A stretch of DNA of 64,000 nucleotides. It comes from an uncultured Lentisphaerota bacterium (GTDB taxonomy: Bacteria > Verrucomicrobiota > Lentisphaeria > Oligosphaerales > CAITYL01). Where the stretch lies: the NCBI GenBank assembly GCA_903921725.1, contig CAIXRA010000068.1, positions 41,720 to 105,719 on the forward strand. Direction: 5' to 3'. Position numbers and translations under genes: made by a program. The notes beneath the pieces were generated by a model. It worked only from the letters and a program-made list of their open reading frames with translations, had not been told where the DNA came from and made no database searches. Shown here one piece after another: positions 53,693 to 63,025 of this stretch (position 1 is the first letter of the stretch; each line of letters opens with the position of its first letter).

Positions 53693-54343
53693 ATGAACTG
53701 GCGTTTATATCTGCTTGCCATTGTTTCACTTTGCTCCACCGCCGGATGGGGGGCCGACGGGAAGGAAGCGCGCCCGCAGCAGGCCGGCCAGGCTTATGTC
53801 GTCAAGCCCGGCGACACGCTGGGCGGCATCGCCCAATCGCAATACGGCAACCGCTGCTATGCCCCGCTTTTGGCCATCCACAACAAGATCGGCATCGACG
53901 TCCGCCTGAAACCGGAGCAGACGCTCAAGGCGCCCGACTTGAAAACGCTGCTGTCGGAGGAAGGCTTGGCTCCCATCATGGGCGCGGAGGTGGAAACGAT
54001 CATGGCAGCCAAAACCTCGTTCGACGCGGTCGAGGAGCGTCTGGCGGAAACAAGACGGGGGAAAAAGGCGGGGAAAATCGAAATCCCCCAGGAGATCAAG
54101 GCCGCGCTGGCATCCGCGGCGGAAAACCTGAACGCCGCCATCGCCGGCTTGAAGCAGCCCAAAGCAGGCGTCCACGCAACGCCGTCCAAGATGATCGGAC
54201 AGCTTGCAAACGCAGCAGGACTCTTGAAGTCGCTTGCCGCCGGATCGTACGACGGATACGGTTACGACATGGATCTGGTCCACCAGCATCTGGCGCATGC
54301 CATGTTGAACGGCATCAGGTGGGCCGGGAACGGTTACAAGTAA
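53693..54343 (+). CDS. Secreted LysM domain protein
   Basis: A 216-residue exported protein: signal MNWRLYLLAIVSLCSTAGWG followed by AYVVKPGDTLGGIAQSQYGN then IHNKIGIDVRLKPEQTLKAP, a single LysM motif (about residues 34-82) that binds peptidoglycan or chitin-like glycans. The rest is a helical domain (AAKTSFDAVEERLAETRRGK, ALASAAENLNAAIAGLKQPK) and a C-terminal segment with DLVHQHLAHAMLNGIRWAG. No catalytic domain is recognised. ATG 53693 matches the signal peptide; the frame from 53426 adds unrelated sequence. The likely location is the periplasm or cell wall. Confidence 0.82.
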   Translation: MNWRLYLLAIVSLCSTAGWGADGKEARPQQAGQAYVVKPGDTLGGIAQSQYGNRCYAPLLAIHNKIGIDVRLKPEQTLKAPDLKTLLSEEGLAPIMGAEVETIMAAKTSFDAVEERLAETRRGKKAGKIEIPQEIKAALASAAENLNAAIAGLKQPKAGVHATPSKMIGQLANAAGLLKSLAAGSYDGYGYDMDLVHQHLAHAMLNGIRWAGNGYK

Positions 54344-54487
54344 CCGGCAGGACTACGGAACGGCGGACGCCGTGGACTCCGTGGGCGCGATGGACAAGTC
54401 CACACCGTCCATCATTCCACCAAGCAGGATGCCGGACCTTCCCTTATAGTATGCGTGGCAAGCTGCAACCCCAGGAGGACACACCCC

Positions 54488-54994
54488 ATGGAACTCTACG
54501 AAGTCATGCGCCGCCGCCGGAGCATCCGCGGGTTCAAGCCCGTCCCAATCCCGCCGGCCGCTCTGGAACGGATCTGCGAGGCGGTGCGCCTCGCGCCGAC
54601 CGCCTGCAACCTGCAGCCGTTCCGGTTCCTGCTCGTGCAGTCGCCGGAGAAGAAAGCCGCCGTCTGCGACTGCTACAAGCGCGGCACCTGGCTGGCGACC
54701 GCGCCGCTTATCGTGGTGGCGCTCGGCAACCGCGGCACCGCCTGGAAGCGGTTGAACGGCACGCCGGCGCACGTCATCGACACCAGCATCGCGCTGGAAC
54801 ACCTCGTGCTCGCCGCGGAGGCCGAGGGGCTCGGCAGCTGCTGGATCTGCGCGTTCGACCAGGATGAACTGCATCGGACGCTCGGCGTCAGCGACGATTG
54901 GGAAGTGGTCGCCATGACCCCCGTCGGCTACCCGGACGCCGAACCGCGCCCCTTCGCCCGAAAACCCGTGTCCGAACTGTTCCAAACCATTTGA
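54488..54994 (+). CDS. Nitroreductase family flavoprotein
   Basis: A 168-residue FMN protein: MELYEVMRRRRSIRGFKP (FMN phosphate contact RRRRSIR), RLAPTACNLQPFRFLLVQ and the C-terminal VVAMTPVGYPDAEPRPFARK, with the GLGSCWICAFD and ALEHLVLAAEAEG segments in between. It is at the short end for the family, as are the BluB-less, small nitroreductases of anaerobes. The substrate is unknown; NAD(P)H-dependent reduction of nitro or quinone compounds is usual. ATG 54488 has an AGGAGG site 11 nt ahead. The gene is followed by an inverted repeat and a large unknown gene. Confidence 0.88.
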   Translation: MELYEVMRRRRSIRGFKPVPIPPAALERICEAVRLAPTACNLQPFRFLLVQSPEKKAAVCDCYKRGTWLATAPLIVVALGNRGTAWKRLNGTPAHVIDTSIALEHLVLAAEAEGLGSCWICAFDQDELHRTLGVSDDWEVVAMTPVGYPDAEPRPFARKPVSELFQTI

Positions 54995-55076
54995 ACAGAA
55001 GGCGCAACGACGCAAAGGAAAAATAAAAGCGCCTTTTTTGCCGGGTGCCGCCCTTTGCTCCTTTGCGTCTTCTGTT
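54994..55076. repeat. Inverted repeat element after the nitroreductase gene
   Basis: AACAGAA and GACGCAAAGGA on the left recur as TCCTTTGCGTCTTCTGTT on the right (55059-55076), the left copy carrying an extra GCGCAACG. The loop includes AAAAGCGCCTTTTTT, a small terminator-like hairpin. It probably ends the nitroreductase transcript. Confidence 0.6.
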
Positions 55077-55090
55077 AGAAGAAAAAAAAC

Positions 55091-56329
55091 ATGATCACAC
55101 GCACCGACGACATTTTCCACGTGGTTCCCGCTTCCGGCAACTGGGAGGCGCGCCATGCCGCCGGCCGCCTCTCCGGCCCGCAGAACTTCCTGCTCGGCGG
55201 ACGCGAGCTGTGGACCGACGCGCAGGAGTCGCTCAACGGCATGCCGTTCGCCAGCGCCGTCGTCAAGGGGACCAAGGCCGGAGTCAGCGCTGGCTGCGCC
55301 GTTGTGAAAAGTGCCGGCCACTTCCCGTTCGGGAACCAGATCGGCCTGGAGCAGCAGTCGGTGTACGCCGCCAACCATGCCCTCTTCACCGCCGACCTGA
55401 AATGGCCCGCGCAGACGTTCATCCGGCGCCATTTCGGCCTCGGCTCCGTCCGCGCCCCCGGTGCCTGGACGCGCTTTTTCTGTCTGCCGCCCGCGCAACA
55501 GCAGGCCGAGGGCCGCGCGCCGTACTGGCAGGCGATCCCCAAGGCTCCCGCCGACAAGCCGCTCATGATTGGCCACTGGCACCGGCCGCCGCCGGCAATC
55601 GTGCTGGAAAACGCCGCCGGAGTACGCCTGGAGTTCGGCACCGGCAGCGACCTCTGGCGCTGGGAATATTCGCTCGGCCACGGCCCGGAGAGTGGCAGCT
55701 ACAAGCTCATGCTCGATGCCGGCGGCATCACCTTCATCCGCGAACCGCTCATGTGCTGCGCGGAGTTTGCGCCGCCCGTCCGCACCTACCGCCTTACCTG
55801 GTACGCCGCCTGGACCCAGAAGCATGCCGCCGCACCCGAGCCCAGCGAGGAACTGGTTGCGACCGGCCTTGACGCCCAGGGGAATTTGGACAAGGCGACG
55901 CTGCCGGCGGAGGGAGCACCGATCCTGCTCGACTTCAGCACGCTGCCGGCGCAGGATCTCTGGCGCCGGGCGGAGCATCCGCTGGACATGGCACGCGAAA
56001 CGCGCGGCGCCTGCCTCTGCTGGGAAACCGACAGCGCGCAGAAACGCGCGCGCAACGCCATCCGCCAGCTCCGCACGCTCCGGCCCGGCGGCGGCGAGCT
56101 CGTCATCCGCGGCGCCACGCCGGGCGTCTGCTGGGACGGCTCGCACCTCGGCAAACGTCCCGGCTCGCTCCTCGCGCACTGGGACATCAACGCACTTTTC
56201 GACTTCAGCGAATGGAGCCGCAAGCAGCTCGGAACCGCCTGGGAAATCAGCGCGGAATCCGCGGGCCCGTGGGCCGAACTCCCGTCCGTCCGCGGCCTTT
56301 TCGCGCCCAACGGTTTCGAGGAGGAGTGA
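55091..56329 (+). CDS. Conserved-looking protein of unknown function
   Basis: A 412-residue protein with no signal peptide or transmembrane segment. I do not recognise a family. It has a beta-rich layout with conserved-looking aromatic motifs: GGRELWTDAQESLNGMPFAS, FGNQIGLEQQSVYAANHALF, PAQTFIRRHFGLGSV and CLCWETDSAQKRARNAIRQL, then WDGSHLGKRPGSLLAHWDIN. GC3-rich codon usage agrees with the neighbours, so it looks like a resident gene. The ATG at 55091 follows a short purine-rich stretch rather than a strong site. It precedes the convergent fcl gene. Carbohydrate-related function is only a hunch from the aromatic content. Confidence 0.7.
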   Translation: MITRTDDIFHVVPASGNWEARHAAGRLSGPQNFLLGGRELWTDAQESLNGMPFASAVVKGTKAGVSAGCAVVKSAGHFPFGNQIGLEQQSVYAANHALFTADLKWPAQTFIRRHFGLGSVRAPGAWTRFFCLPPAQQQAEGRAPYWQAIPKAPADKPLMIGHWHRPPPAIVLENAAGVRLEFGTGSDLWRWEYSLGHGPESGSYKLMLDAGGITFIREPLMCCAEFAPPVRTYRLTWYAAWTQKHAAAPEPSEELVATGLDAQGNLDKATLPAEGAPILLDFSTLPAQDLWRRAEHPLDMARETRGACLCWETDSAQKRARNAIRQLRTLRPGGGELVIRGATPGVCWDGSHLGKRPGSLLAHWDINALFDFSEWSRKQLGTAWEISAESAGPWAELPSVRGLFAPNGFEEE

Positions 56330-56423
56330 AGGCCGCGTCTCCGCACAAAGATGCGAAGGACGCGCCGGATCATCGCCGTGACATGCCGCGGTAAAAAGCG
56401 GTACCCGTTGCCGGGCTGCCCGC

Positions 56424-57374
56424 TCAGCGGGGGGCGCGGGCGAGAAAATCCTGCCAGGCTCCCGGAAGCCCTTGGGCCAGCGAGAGTTCAGGCTGCCAGC
56501 CGAGCCGGCGGATGCGGGAACTGTCCATGATCTTGCGCGGGGTGCCGTTGGGCATGGAGGCGTCCCAGCGGATTTCGCCGCGGTAGCCGCCGGCTTCGGC
56601 CACGGCCACGGCCAGTTCGCGGATGGTGCACTCCTGGCCCGAACCCACGTTGATCAGTTCGCCGGCTTCGGCGGCATCGACCTTCTCCAGCACGAAAAGG
56701 ATGGCGCGGGCCAGGTCGTCCGCGTGCAGGAACTCGCGCAGGGGCGAACCGTCGCCCCAAAGCACGGGCGGAACGCCGGTGGCCTTGGCCTCGTGGAACT
56801 TGCGGATGAGTCCGGGGATGACGTGGGAGTTCATCGGATGATAGTTGTCGTTGAGGCCGTACAGGTTGCACGGCATCAGCGAGATGAAGTTGTCGCCGTA
56901 CTGCTGCGCGAAATGCCGGCAGAGGCGGATGGCGGCGATCTTGGCGAGGGCGTACGCCTCGTTGGTCGGCTCCAGCGGCCCGGTCAGCAGCGCGCTTTCC
57001 TGAATCGGCTGCGGCGCCAGCTTCGGGTAGATGCAGGAGGAGCCGAGGTTGACCAGTTTTTTGACGCCGCTCGCATGCGCGGCCTGGATGACGTTGAGCG
57101 CGATGGAGAGGTTGACGGCGATGAAGTCGGCCGGGTAGGTGCTGTTGGCGTGGATGCCGCCGACCTTGGCCGCGGCGAGGACCACGTACTCCGGACGCTC
57201 GGCGGCGAAGAACGCCTCGACCGCCGCCTGGCGCGTCAGGTCCAGCTCCGCCGACGTGCGGAGGAGCAGGTTGCGGAATCCGCGCGCCTCCAGGAGCCGG
57301 ACGATGGCGGAACCGACTAGGCCGCGGTGTCCGGCAACGAAAATTCTGGCGGCGGGGTCGATGCATTGCGGCAT
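56424..57374 (-). CDS. fcl: GDP-L-fucose synthase
   Basis: A 316-residue extended SDR enzyme that epimerises and reduces GDP-4-keto-6-deoxymannose to GDP-L-fucose with NADPH. Visible are the Rossmann motif [40 protein letters not shown], the catalytic SSCIYPK (Cys and Lys neighbours), the YxxxK in [13 protein letters not shown] and substrate residues in [23 protein letters not shown] 57374 follows the upstream gmd stop by 40 bp, so the two form the GDP-fucose operon. fcl normally follows gmd in this order. The upstream start to 57746 is rejected because it overlaps gmd. Confidence 0.93.
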   Translation of the reverse strand: MPQCIDPAARIFVAGHRGLVGSAIVRLLEARGFRNLLLRTSAELDLTRQAAVEAFFAAERPEYVVLAAAKVGGIHANSTYPADFIAVNLSIALNVIQAAHASGVKKLVNLGSSCIYPKLAPQPIQESALLTGPLEPTNEAYALAKIAAIRLCRHFAQQYGDNFISLMPCNLYGLNDNYHPMNSHVIPGLIRKFHEAKATGVPPVLWGDGSPLREFLHADDLARAILFVLEKVDAAEAGELINVGSGQECTIRELAVAVAEAGGYRGEIRWDASMPNGTPRKIMDSSRIRRLGWQPELSLAQGLPGAWQDFLARAPR

Positions 57375-57414
57375 GTCGGCATCTCCGGTCGGGGCGGAAA
57401 ACGGGACGGCGGCG

Positions 57415-58494
57415 TCAGTCAAACGCCGGTGTGCGCGAGGCGTTGCGGCGGGTCTGCGCCAGATCGGCCTGCACCATCTCACGGACCAGTTCGGCGAACG
57501 GGGTCTTGCACGGGTTCCAGCCCAGCGTCCGGCGCGCCTTCTCCGGATTGCCCAAGAGCAGATCCACCTCGGTCGGCCGGTAATAGCGCGGGTCAATCTC
57601 GACCACCACGCGCCCGGTCTTGGCGCAGCGCCCCTGTTCCGCAGCGTCGGAACCGCTCCATTCCAGCACGATGCCGGCCTCGGCGAAGGCGGTGGAGCAG
57701 AACTCGCGGACGGAATGGGTCTCGCCGGTGGCGACAACGAAATCATCGGGCGCCGGATGCTGGAGCATCAGCCACATGCACTCGACATAGTCCCGGGCGT
57801 GCCCCCAGTCGCGTTTCGCGTCAAGGTTCCCCAAGTAGAGCTTGTCCTGGAGGCCGCAGGCGATGCGGGCCGCCGCCAGGGTAATCTTGCGGGTGACGAA
57901 CGTCTCGCCGCGTCGCGGGGATTCGTGGTTGAAGAGAATGCCGTTCACGGCGAACATCCCGTAGGCGTCGCGGTAGTTGCGGACAATCCAGTAGGCATAA
58001 ATCTTGGCGGCGGCGTACGGGCTGCGCGGCTGGAACGGCGTGGTTTCGGACTGCGGCACCTCAGCTGCGTTGCCGTACAGTTCCGAGGTGGAGGCCTGGT
58101 AGAAGCGCGTCTTCGATTCCAGCTTCAGCAGGCGGATCGCCTCCAGCAGCCGGAGCGTCCCCAGGCCGTCGGAGTTGGCCGTGTATTCCGGGGTTTCAAA
58201 GGAGACCTTGACATGCGACTGCGCGGCCAGGTTGTAGATCTCGTCGGGCTGGATTTCCTGCACCAGCCGGATCAGCCCCGTGGCATCGGTCATGTCCCCG
58301 TAATAGAGCTTGACCCGCCGGTTGGCGTGCATGTCCTTGATTGCCTGCTCGACGTAAAGGTGCTCGATGCGGCCGGTGTTGAAGGAGGAGGAGCGGCGGA
58401 TGATGCCATGCACCTCGTAGCCTTTGGCGAGCAGAAACTCCGCAAGGTAGGAACCGTCCTGGCCGGTGATTCCCGTGATGAGGGCGCGCTTCAT
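57415..58494 (-). CDS. gmd: GDP-mannose 4,6-dehydratase
   Basis: A 359-residue extended SDR enzyme, first in GDP-L-fucose synthesis: removes water from GDP-D-mannose to give the 4-keto-6-deoxy sugar. Signatures are [20 protein letters not shown] at the N-terminus, [35 protein letters not shown], the catalytic Thr/Glu in [10 protein letters not shown], the YxxxK in [13 protein letters not shown] and a C-terminal [19 protein letters not shown]. The N-terminal nucleotide loop [12 protein letters not shown] fits NADP. It is co-transcribed with fcl downstream. A promoter-like site lies about 120 bp upstream, and the leader has two GC hairpins. Confidence 0.95.
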   Translation of the reverse strand: MKRALITGITGQDGSYLAEFLLAKGYEVHGIIRRSSSFNTGRIEHLYVEQAIKDMHANRRVKLYYGDMTDATGLIRLVQEIQPDEIYNLAAQSHVKVSFETPEYTANSDGLGTLRLLEAIRLLKLESKTRFYQASTSELYGNAAEVPQSETTPFQPRSPYAAAKIYAYWIVRNYRDAYGMFAVNGILFNHESPRRGETFVTRKITLAAARIACGLQDKLYLGNLDAKRDWGHARDYVECMWLMLQHPAPDDFVVATGETHSVREFCSTAFAEAGIVLEWSGSDAAEQGRCAKTGRVVVEIDPRYYRPTEVDLLLGNPEKARRTLGWNPCKTPFAELVREMVQADLAQTRRNASRTPAFD

Positions 58495-58613
58495 GTATGC
58501 GTCTCCCGATGTGCCGGCATGCGGCCGGACCGTGAAGGAATATTCCGGCAGGCGTGCAGGATGATGCCCTGCACGAAAACCGATGTCGAGCCTGCCGTAA
58601 AAGGCAGACGCCT

Positions 58614-58641
58614 AATATTTCACTTTTAATGAAAATATCAA
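58614..58641 (-). promoter_or_regulatory. Promoter of the gmd-fcl operon
   Basis: On the minus strand TTGATA, a 16-bp spacer and AATATT. The leader to the gmd ATG at 58494 is about 110 nt and contains GC hairpins such as GTGCAGGGCATCATCCTGCAC (57 bp upstream region, near 58540-58575). Confidence 0.55.
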
Positions 58642-58689
58642 CGTGGTTTAAAAATGCGCGGAGATAAACCGCAATCGTTTTCCGCGCAA

Positions 58690-59586
58690 TCAGATTGCGA
58701 AACAGCCGGAGCTCCATTCGTCGAGGCTGCGCGTGGCGATTTCGGTGAGGCCGAGCGCGGTGAAGCGCTCGCGAATTTCCGGGTATTGCGCGTGAAGGAT
58801 GCCGGAGAGAATCAGGTACGCCGGGCCGTGCGTGCGGTCGAGAAAGCCCTTCAGCCGCTCCGCGTTCGCCAGCAGCGCCGGCGCGAGGATGTTGGCGACG
58901 ACGATCCGCGCGGGGGCCGGGTTCACCGTGAAGAGGTCCGCCGTGGACACCGGTATCTCCGTGACGCCGTTGAGCCCCAAGTTCTCCAGCGCAATTTTCA
59001 CCGCCAGCGGATCATTGTCGAGCGCGGTCACCGGCCGGAACCCCAGCTTCCACGCCGCCAGCGCGAGAATGCCCGAGCCGCAGCCGACGTCGAGCGCCGA
59101 TGCGCCCGGCGCCTTCCGGCTCAGGTCGTCGAGAAACTCCAGGCAGGCACGCGTCGTGCCGTGATAGCCGGTGCCGAAACTCATTCCGGGGTCCAGCTCC
59201 AGCACGAACTCGCCGGGCTTGGCCGTGTATGGTTCCCAACTCGGCTTGACCACCAGCCGCGGCGTGATCTGCTGGACGTGGAAAAATTTCTTCCAGCTCT
59301 CCGCCCAATCCTCGCGCTTAAGCTCATCCGTGCTGATGGACGGCATGGAAGACGCGGACACGATGGACGGAATCCATTGGGGAAGAAACGCTTCCAGCTT
59401 CCGCTTTAGCGCCGACGCCTCGCCCGCGGACTCCGCAAACAGCTGCACGCGCAGCCGGTCGGACTCCGGGTTCCGCCAGGTGACGAGGTTCAGCTCCTCG
59501 CACGCGGCAAGCTCCGCCAAGGCGTCCTCCGCCTCCGCCGCGGTTTCAAACCCCAGCACCCAAAGCATTTCCGCGGCAGCCGCCAT
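58690..59586 (-). CDS. prmA: Ribosomal protein L11 methyltransferase
   Basis: A 298-residue SAM-dependent enzyme that trimethylates ribosomal protein L11. The N-terminal substrate-binding domain (MAAAAEMLWVLGFETAAEAE) is followed by WAESWKKFFHVQQITPRLVV, the family signature PGMSFGTGYHGTTRACLEFL, SAM motif I ALDVGCGSGILALAA, TALDNDPLAVKIALENLGLN and the post-motif IVVANILAPALLANAERL. All the hallmark PrmA segments are present and the length is normal. ATG 59586 is the first in-frame ATG with reasonable context. An 11-mer GCGGACTCCGC lies inside the gene at 59426-59436. Confidence 0.92.
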   Translation of the reverse strand: MAAAAEMLWVLGFETAAEAEDALAELAACEELNLVTWRNPESDRLRVQLFAESAGEASALKRKLEAFLPQWIPSIVSASSMPSISTDELKREDWAESWKKFFHVQQITPRLVVKPSWEPYTAKPGEFVLELDPGMSFGTGYHGTTRACLEFLDDLSRKAPGASALDVGCGSGILALAAWKLGFRPVTALDNDPLAVKIALENLGLNGVTEIPVSTADLFTVNPAPARIVVANILAPALLANAERLKGFLDRTHGPAYLILSGILHAQYPEIRERFTALGLTEIATRSLDEWSSGCFAI

Positions 59587-59619
59587 GCGTCCGTCCTCCT
59601 TGATGGATTCCGCGCCCCT

Positions 59620-60588
59620 TCACGGAGCGGCGGGTGTTTTCACGCCGGATGAGTCGATGGCCACGCACTCCACCAAGGCGGAGAGGGACTCGTTCATCGT
59701 ATACGCGCCAAACATGGTGCTCTTCTTGCGGACCGAAACGTCGCCGTTGAGCTTGCCGCCGAGACGGACGCCGTCCCGCCAGGCCGCGTAACCGCCGCTG
59801 GGCAGCGCCGCGGCGGCATACTCGTGCATGCCGTCCGTGTTGTCGACGGTCAGCAGCGCCTGATGCTCCTGCATGCCCCACTCCACGCGGTCCGGATAAA
59901 TCCGCAGCAGGCCGCCCTGGCGGCCGGAAGCGTTGTCGTCAAGCCAGACGGTGAAATTGTTGTCGGTGCGGCCGTTGGGCACCATCTGCAGCCGCACGGC
60001 GGCGGTGAAGCCCCGTACGCGGTCAGCCTCGCCGGCCTTCCAGTTGTACGCCATGAACGAGGCGCCGCCAGGAACCTTTTTCTCGACCTTGACCGGTGAA
60101 CCCGCTGCCCCCGGCTGGCTCCAAGCGTTGCCGCACGGAGCCTCAAAGCCGCCGGAAGCGGCAAGAGTTTCCAGGCGGTTCACCTTCGCCATGCCGGATT
60201 CAATCGTTTTGCGGGAGGGCACGGGTGCAGGAACGGGCGTCGGGGCCGCGGGTTCCGTTTTCGGTGCCGGCTTCGGCACCGGTGCGGGCACGGATACAGG
60301 GACGACCGGCATCACCGGCAGAACCGGCGCGACGGCCGGGGTCTCCGCCGCGACCGTTTTGCCTTGGGAAAAATTGAATCGACCTGAAAGAAACGCACCG
60401 CCGATGCCCAGTGCCAGCAGGACGGCCATGCCCCCGAAAACCGTCAGCAACCGCCGTTTTTTTGCCGCGTTGAACATCTGCCGGTCAAGGGTGAACGCCA
60501 CGCCGCATGGACAGACAAGATCCTTCCCGACCTGGCGGGCAGTCACGGTAAACTTTCGCTTGCTGCATGCTGGACAAACAATCTTCAT
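59620..60588 (-). CDS. Zinc-ribbon membrane protein with C-terminal LamG-like domain
   Basis: A 322-residue protein. The N-terminus MKIVCPACSKRKFTV and LVCPCGVAF form a CxxC...CxC ribbon. A transmembrane helix (LTVFGGMAVLLALGIGGAFL) follows, then a Pro/Ala/Val-rich linker. A C-terminal beta-rich domain (VRGFTAAVRLQMVPNGRTDN then FTVWLDDNASGRQGGLLRIY, VRLGGKLNGDVSVRK) resembles a concanavalin/LamG-type carbohydrate-binding fold. The ribbon would be cytosolic and the C-terminal domain outside. The function is not known; a glycan-binding signalling or anchor protein is a reasonable guess. ATG 60588 was chosen because it begins the ribbon; the frame to 60681 adds low-quality sequence. Confidence 0.78.
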   Translation of the reverse strand: MKIVCPACSKRKFTVTARQVGKDLVCPCGVAFTLDRQMFNAAKKRRLLTVFGGMAVLLALGIGGAFLSGRFNFSQGKTVAAETPAVAPVLPVMPVVPVSVPAPVPKPAPKTEPAAPTPVPAPVPSRKTIESGMAKVNRLETLAASGGFEAPCGNAWSQPGAAGSPVKVEKKVPGGASFMAYNWKAGEADRVRGFTAAVRLQMVPNGRTDNNFTVWLDDNASGRQGGLLRIYPDRVEWGMQEHQALLTVDNTDGMHEYAAAALPSGGYAAWRDGVRLGGKLNGDVSVRKKSTMFGAYTMNESLSALVECVAIDSSGVKTPAAP

Positions 60589-60824
60589 GGTTCCGCCTCC
60601 TGCCAACGCCATTGCTCCGGTACGGCTCCGTACGGAAGATACCATAGCCCAAGGGACCCCCATTGCGACCGCCTCCGCCATGCCTTGCGGCGCGCTCTGA
60701 CACGCGTAGAATCAGCCGGCATCCGCCCAAGCACCGCCGGCCGCGCCGCTTCCCGCTGACAGGTTTACAACGACGGCATCTGCGGTATCTTACGGCGCAC
60801 ACCGCAACGGGGAGACTTCTTACC

Positions 60825-61583
60825 ATGCCCGAGACCGCCTCCCGAACCCGCCGCATCCTGAACGGGCTCGGCTTCACGCTGCTCCTCGGCCTGCTGGCCG
60901 CCGGCGTCTGGTTTGCCTCGCACGAGGCGGCGGCGGCCGGCGACTCTTTCTGGAAAAGCAACGGCGGCCGATGGCTGCTGCGCGGCGGACTTGTGGCGGT
61001 GGCGCTCGCCGCCTGGTTCTGGTCGCAGGCGCTCATCGGCGGCCGCGGCTTCCCCCAAGACCGCATCGGCGATCTTGTGCATGACCTTACCGCATCCTGG
61101 AACCGGCACCTCAACGGACACCCGCGCCGGGCGGACGCATTGCTCATGTCAAGCTCGCTGCTGCTGGACCTCCTCGGCCTCTTCCTCCTCGGCGCGGCCA
61201 TTTTCGGAAGCACGCTCCGCCCGTTCGTCGGGCTGCTGATCCTCTTCATCTTCCGCCAGCTCTGCCAAGCGTGCTGCTCCCTGCCCGCGCCGCAGGGGCT
61301 GATCTGGCGGAACCCCGGTTTCCCCTCGCTGCTCGTCACCTACGGCGTCGCCAACGACCTGTTCATCTCCGGCCACACCGGCATGGCCGTGCTCGGCGCC
61401 ATCGAGGTCGGGCGCATCTGCCCGCTGTGGCTCGGAATCGCCGCCGCCATCATCGCCCTCTATGAAATCGGGGTCGTCCTCGTCCTCCGTGCGCATTACA
61501 CGATGGACGTGCTGGCGGCCATCGCCGCCGCCTGGTGCGCCGCCGATCTCGCCGCCCGCCTCTGCGCCGCGCTGCATCTGTGA
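60825..61583 (+). CDS. PAP2-like membrane phosphatase
   Basis: A 252-residue membrane protein with about six helices. A DLFISGHTGMAVLGAIE segment carries the SGH motif (nucleophilic His region) and RAHYTMDVLAAI carries the second His-Asp pair of the PAP2/SMS-like phosphatase C-terminal domain. The family includes lipid phosphate phosphatases and sphingomyelin synthase-like C-terminal domains. The first KxxxxxxRP motif of classic PAP2 is not obvious, so it may be the PAP2_C branch. The active site faces the periplasm. ATG 60825 with an ACGGGGAGA site was chosen. The gene is divergent from the zinc-ribbon gene. Confidence 0.78.
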   Translation: MPETASRTRRILNGLGFTLLLGLLAAGVWFASHEAAAAGDSFWKSNGGRWLLRGGLVAVALAAWFWSQALIGGRGFPQDRIGDLVHDLTASWNRHLNGHPRRADALLMSSSLLLDLLGLFLLGAAIFGSTLRPFVGLLILFIFRQLCQACCSLPAPQGLIWRNPGFPSLLVTYGVANDLFISGHTGMAVLGAIEVGRICPLWLGIAAAIIALYEIGVVLVLRAHYTMDVLAAIAAAWCAADLAARLCAALHL

Positions 61584-61659
61584 CCTGAACAAGGAGCGGC
61601 GGTGCCCGGGATGCTGCGGCAGAAACACATGCCGGAATCCATTGGGCACGGGGCCCGGA

Positions 61660-63006
61660 TTACAGGCTCTTGCGCGGCTCGAGGATGGAAAGCATGTTGG
61701 TCATGGTCCATGCCTGATCCACCTGCATGCTCTTCTTCGCGTGTTTTTCGCCCCAGGAATCCGAATAGACGAGCTCCTTCGTCTTCACGTTGTAGCCGAT
61801 GATGAGGCGCATGTGGCCGCCGCCGGCCTGGGGGAGCCCCTCTTCCGGAAAGAGGCCCAGATGCACGCCCCACAGCAGCGGGATGCCGGCGTCCACCTTT
61901 TGCATGACCTCCTTCTGAAAGCGCGCAAAATCACCCTTCATCTCCTTGCAGCGCGTGTCGAGGAAAAGCTGCGGATCCAGCTTTTCATAGAGGTCGCTGA
62001 TGTTGGTGATGCCCGCCATGGAGACTTCCGGCTTTTTGGCGCGCTTGGCCCCGCGGTTGTACAGCGGCAGAGTCCGTTCAATCGTGTCCATGTCCACAAG
62101 TGTTTTGACGCTGACGCCGAGCTTGCCGCCGGCCTTCTTCAGCGCGTCCAGCATCGCACGGGGGTCCGTCCCGCCGCTGGCCGAGCTGTTGGCGACCCCG
62201 GCGAGCATGTGTTCCGAAACCTCCGAACCGTAGTAGCGCATCACGCGCTCCGTGGTGGCGACCGCGCAATATCCCTTCGCGCCCTGATCCACCATGGGGA
62301 TGTTCTGAATCCAGACGGTGCCGTCCGCCTCCTTTGCCAAGTTCTTCTTCAGATCCATGGCCTTTCCGTTCGAGCCGGTCTTCAGCGAGACGGTGGGCGT
62401 GTTCCTGCCGTCCTTCGCCGATGTGGCCTGTTCGATCTCGAGCTGGACGAATTCCGCGCGGGTGCCCTGCTGATCCCGGATCATGCTCCACTGCAAGGTA
62501 AAGCGGTAGGGTGGCTTGATCCAGCGGCGGGACTGGATGGTCATGTCGCGCATGGTCTGCCGGGGCATGGTGATCGGCTTCGTTTCCTTGCCCGTCCGCG
62601 CCTGAATGGCCGCGTCTATTTTCCGGACGAGTTCGTCCAGCGCCTTCTGATCCCAGTTGCCCACGTCGCCGCGGTTGTAGAAGGAAAGCTTGACGTCCTT
62701 CACGAGGCCGCCGGTAAAACCGACGTTCGCCTCGTAAACGCGCAGGCCGAGGAAGGACAGCTTCGGGCCGTCCGCGTACGCGGGATGATGCGCCTCCCCG
62801 TCCGGACCCGACTTGTTCCAGCGGAAGAAAGGCCTGTCCTTCGGCGTGACAAAGGTCTCGTTCGTCGTTTTCCAGAATTCGCCGGGTTCGTCAATCCGCG
62901 GGTCGAAAGCCGCCGGCCCGGGCATTTCCATCTCTGTCTTTGCCGCCATCGCACCCGCGCCGAGGAAGCAAAGCCCGAGCACCAGCATGCCGAAACGTTT
63001 CATCAT
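61660..63006 (-). CDS. Secreted C39-like cysteine peptidase
   Basis: A 448-residue exported protein: MMKRFGMLVLGLCFLGAGAM is the signal. The last third is a papain-like C39_2 domain: VDQGAKGYCAVATTERVMRY carries the nucleophilic Cys, GGHMRLIIGYN the catalytic His and VYSDSWGE the third catalytic Asp/Asn. The N-terminal 200 residues (EPGEFWKTTNETFVTPKDRP, LSFLGLRVYEANVGFTGGLV) are of unknown fold and may bind the substrate. The family often processes leader peptides or cleaves proteins in the periplasm. ATG 63006 follows GGAGGGAA, with ATG 63003 also possible. It is followed in the opposite direction only by PAP2. Confidence 0.8.
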   Translation of the reverse strand: MMKRFGMLVLGLCFLGAGAMAAKTEMEMPGPAAFDPRIDEPGEFWKTTNETFVTPKDRPFFRWNKSGPDGEAHHPAYADGPKLSFLGLRVYEANVGFTGGLVKDVKLSFYNRGDVGNWDQKALDELVRKIDAAIQARTGKETKPITMPRQTMRDMTIQSRRWIKPPYRFTLQWSMIRDQQGTRAEFVQLEIEQATSAKDGRNTPTVSLKTGSNGKAMDLKKNLAKEADGTVWIQNIPMVDQGAKGYCAVATTERVMRYYGSEVSEHMLAGVANSSASGGTDPRAMLDALKKAGGKLGVSVKTLVDMDTIERTLPLYNRGAKRAKKPEVSMAGITNISDLYEKLDPQLFLDTRCKEMKGDFARFQKEVMQKVDAGIPLLWGVHLGLFPEEGLPQAGGGHMRLIIGYNVKTKELVYSDSWGEKHAKKSMQVDQAWTMTNMLSILEPRKSL

Positions 63007-63025
63007 GGACAGCTTCCCTCCGGCG

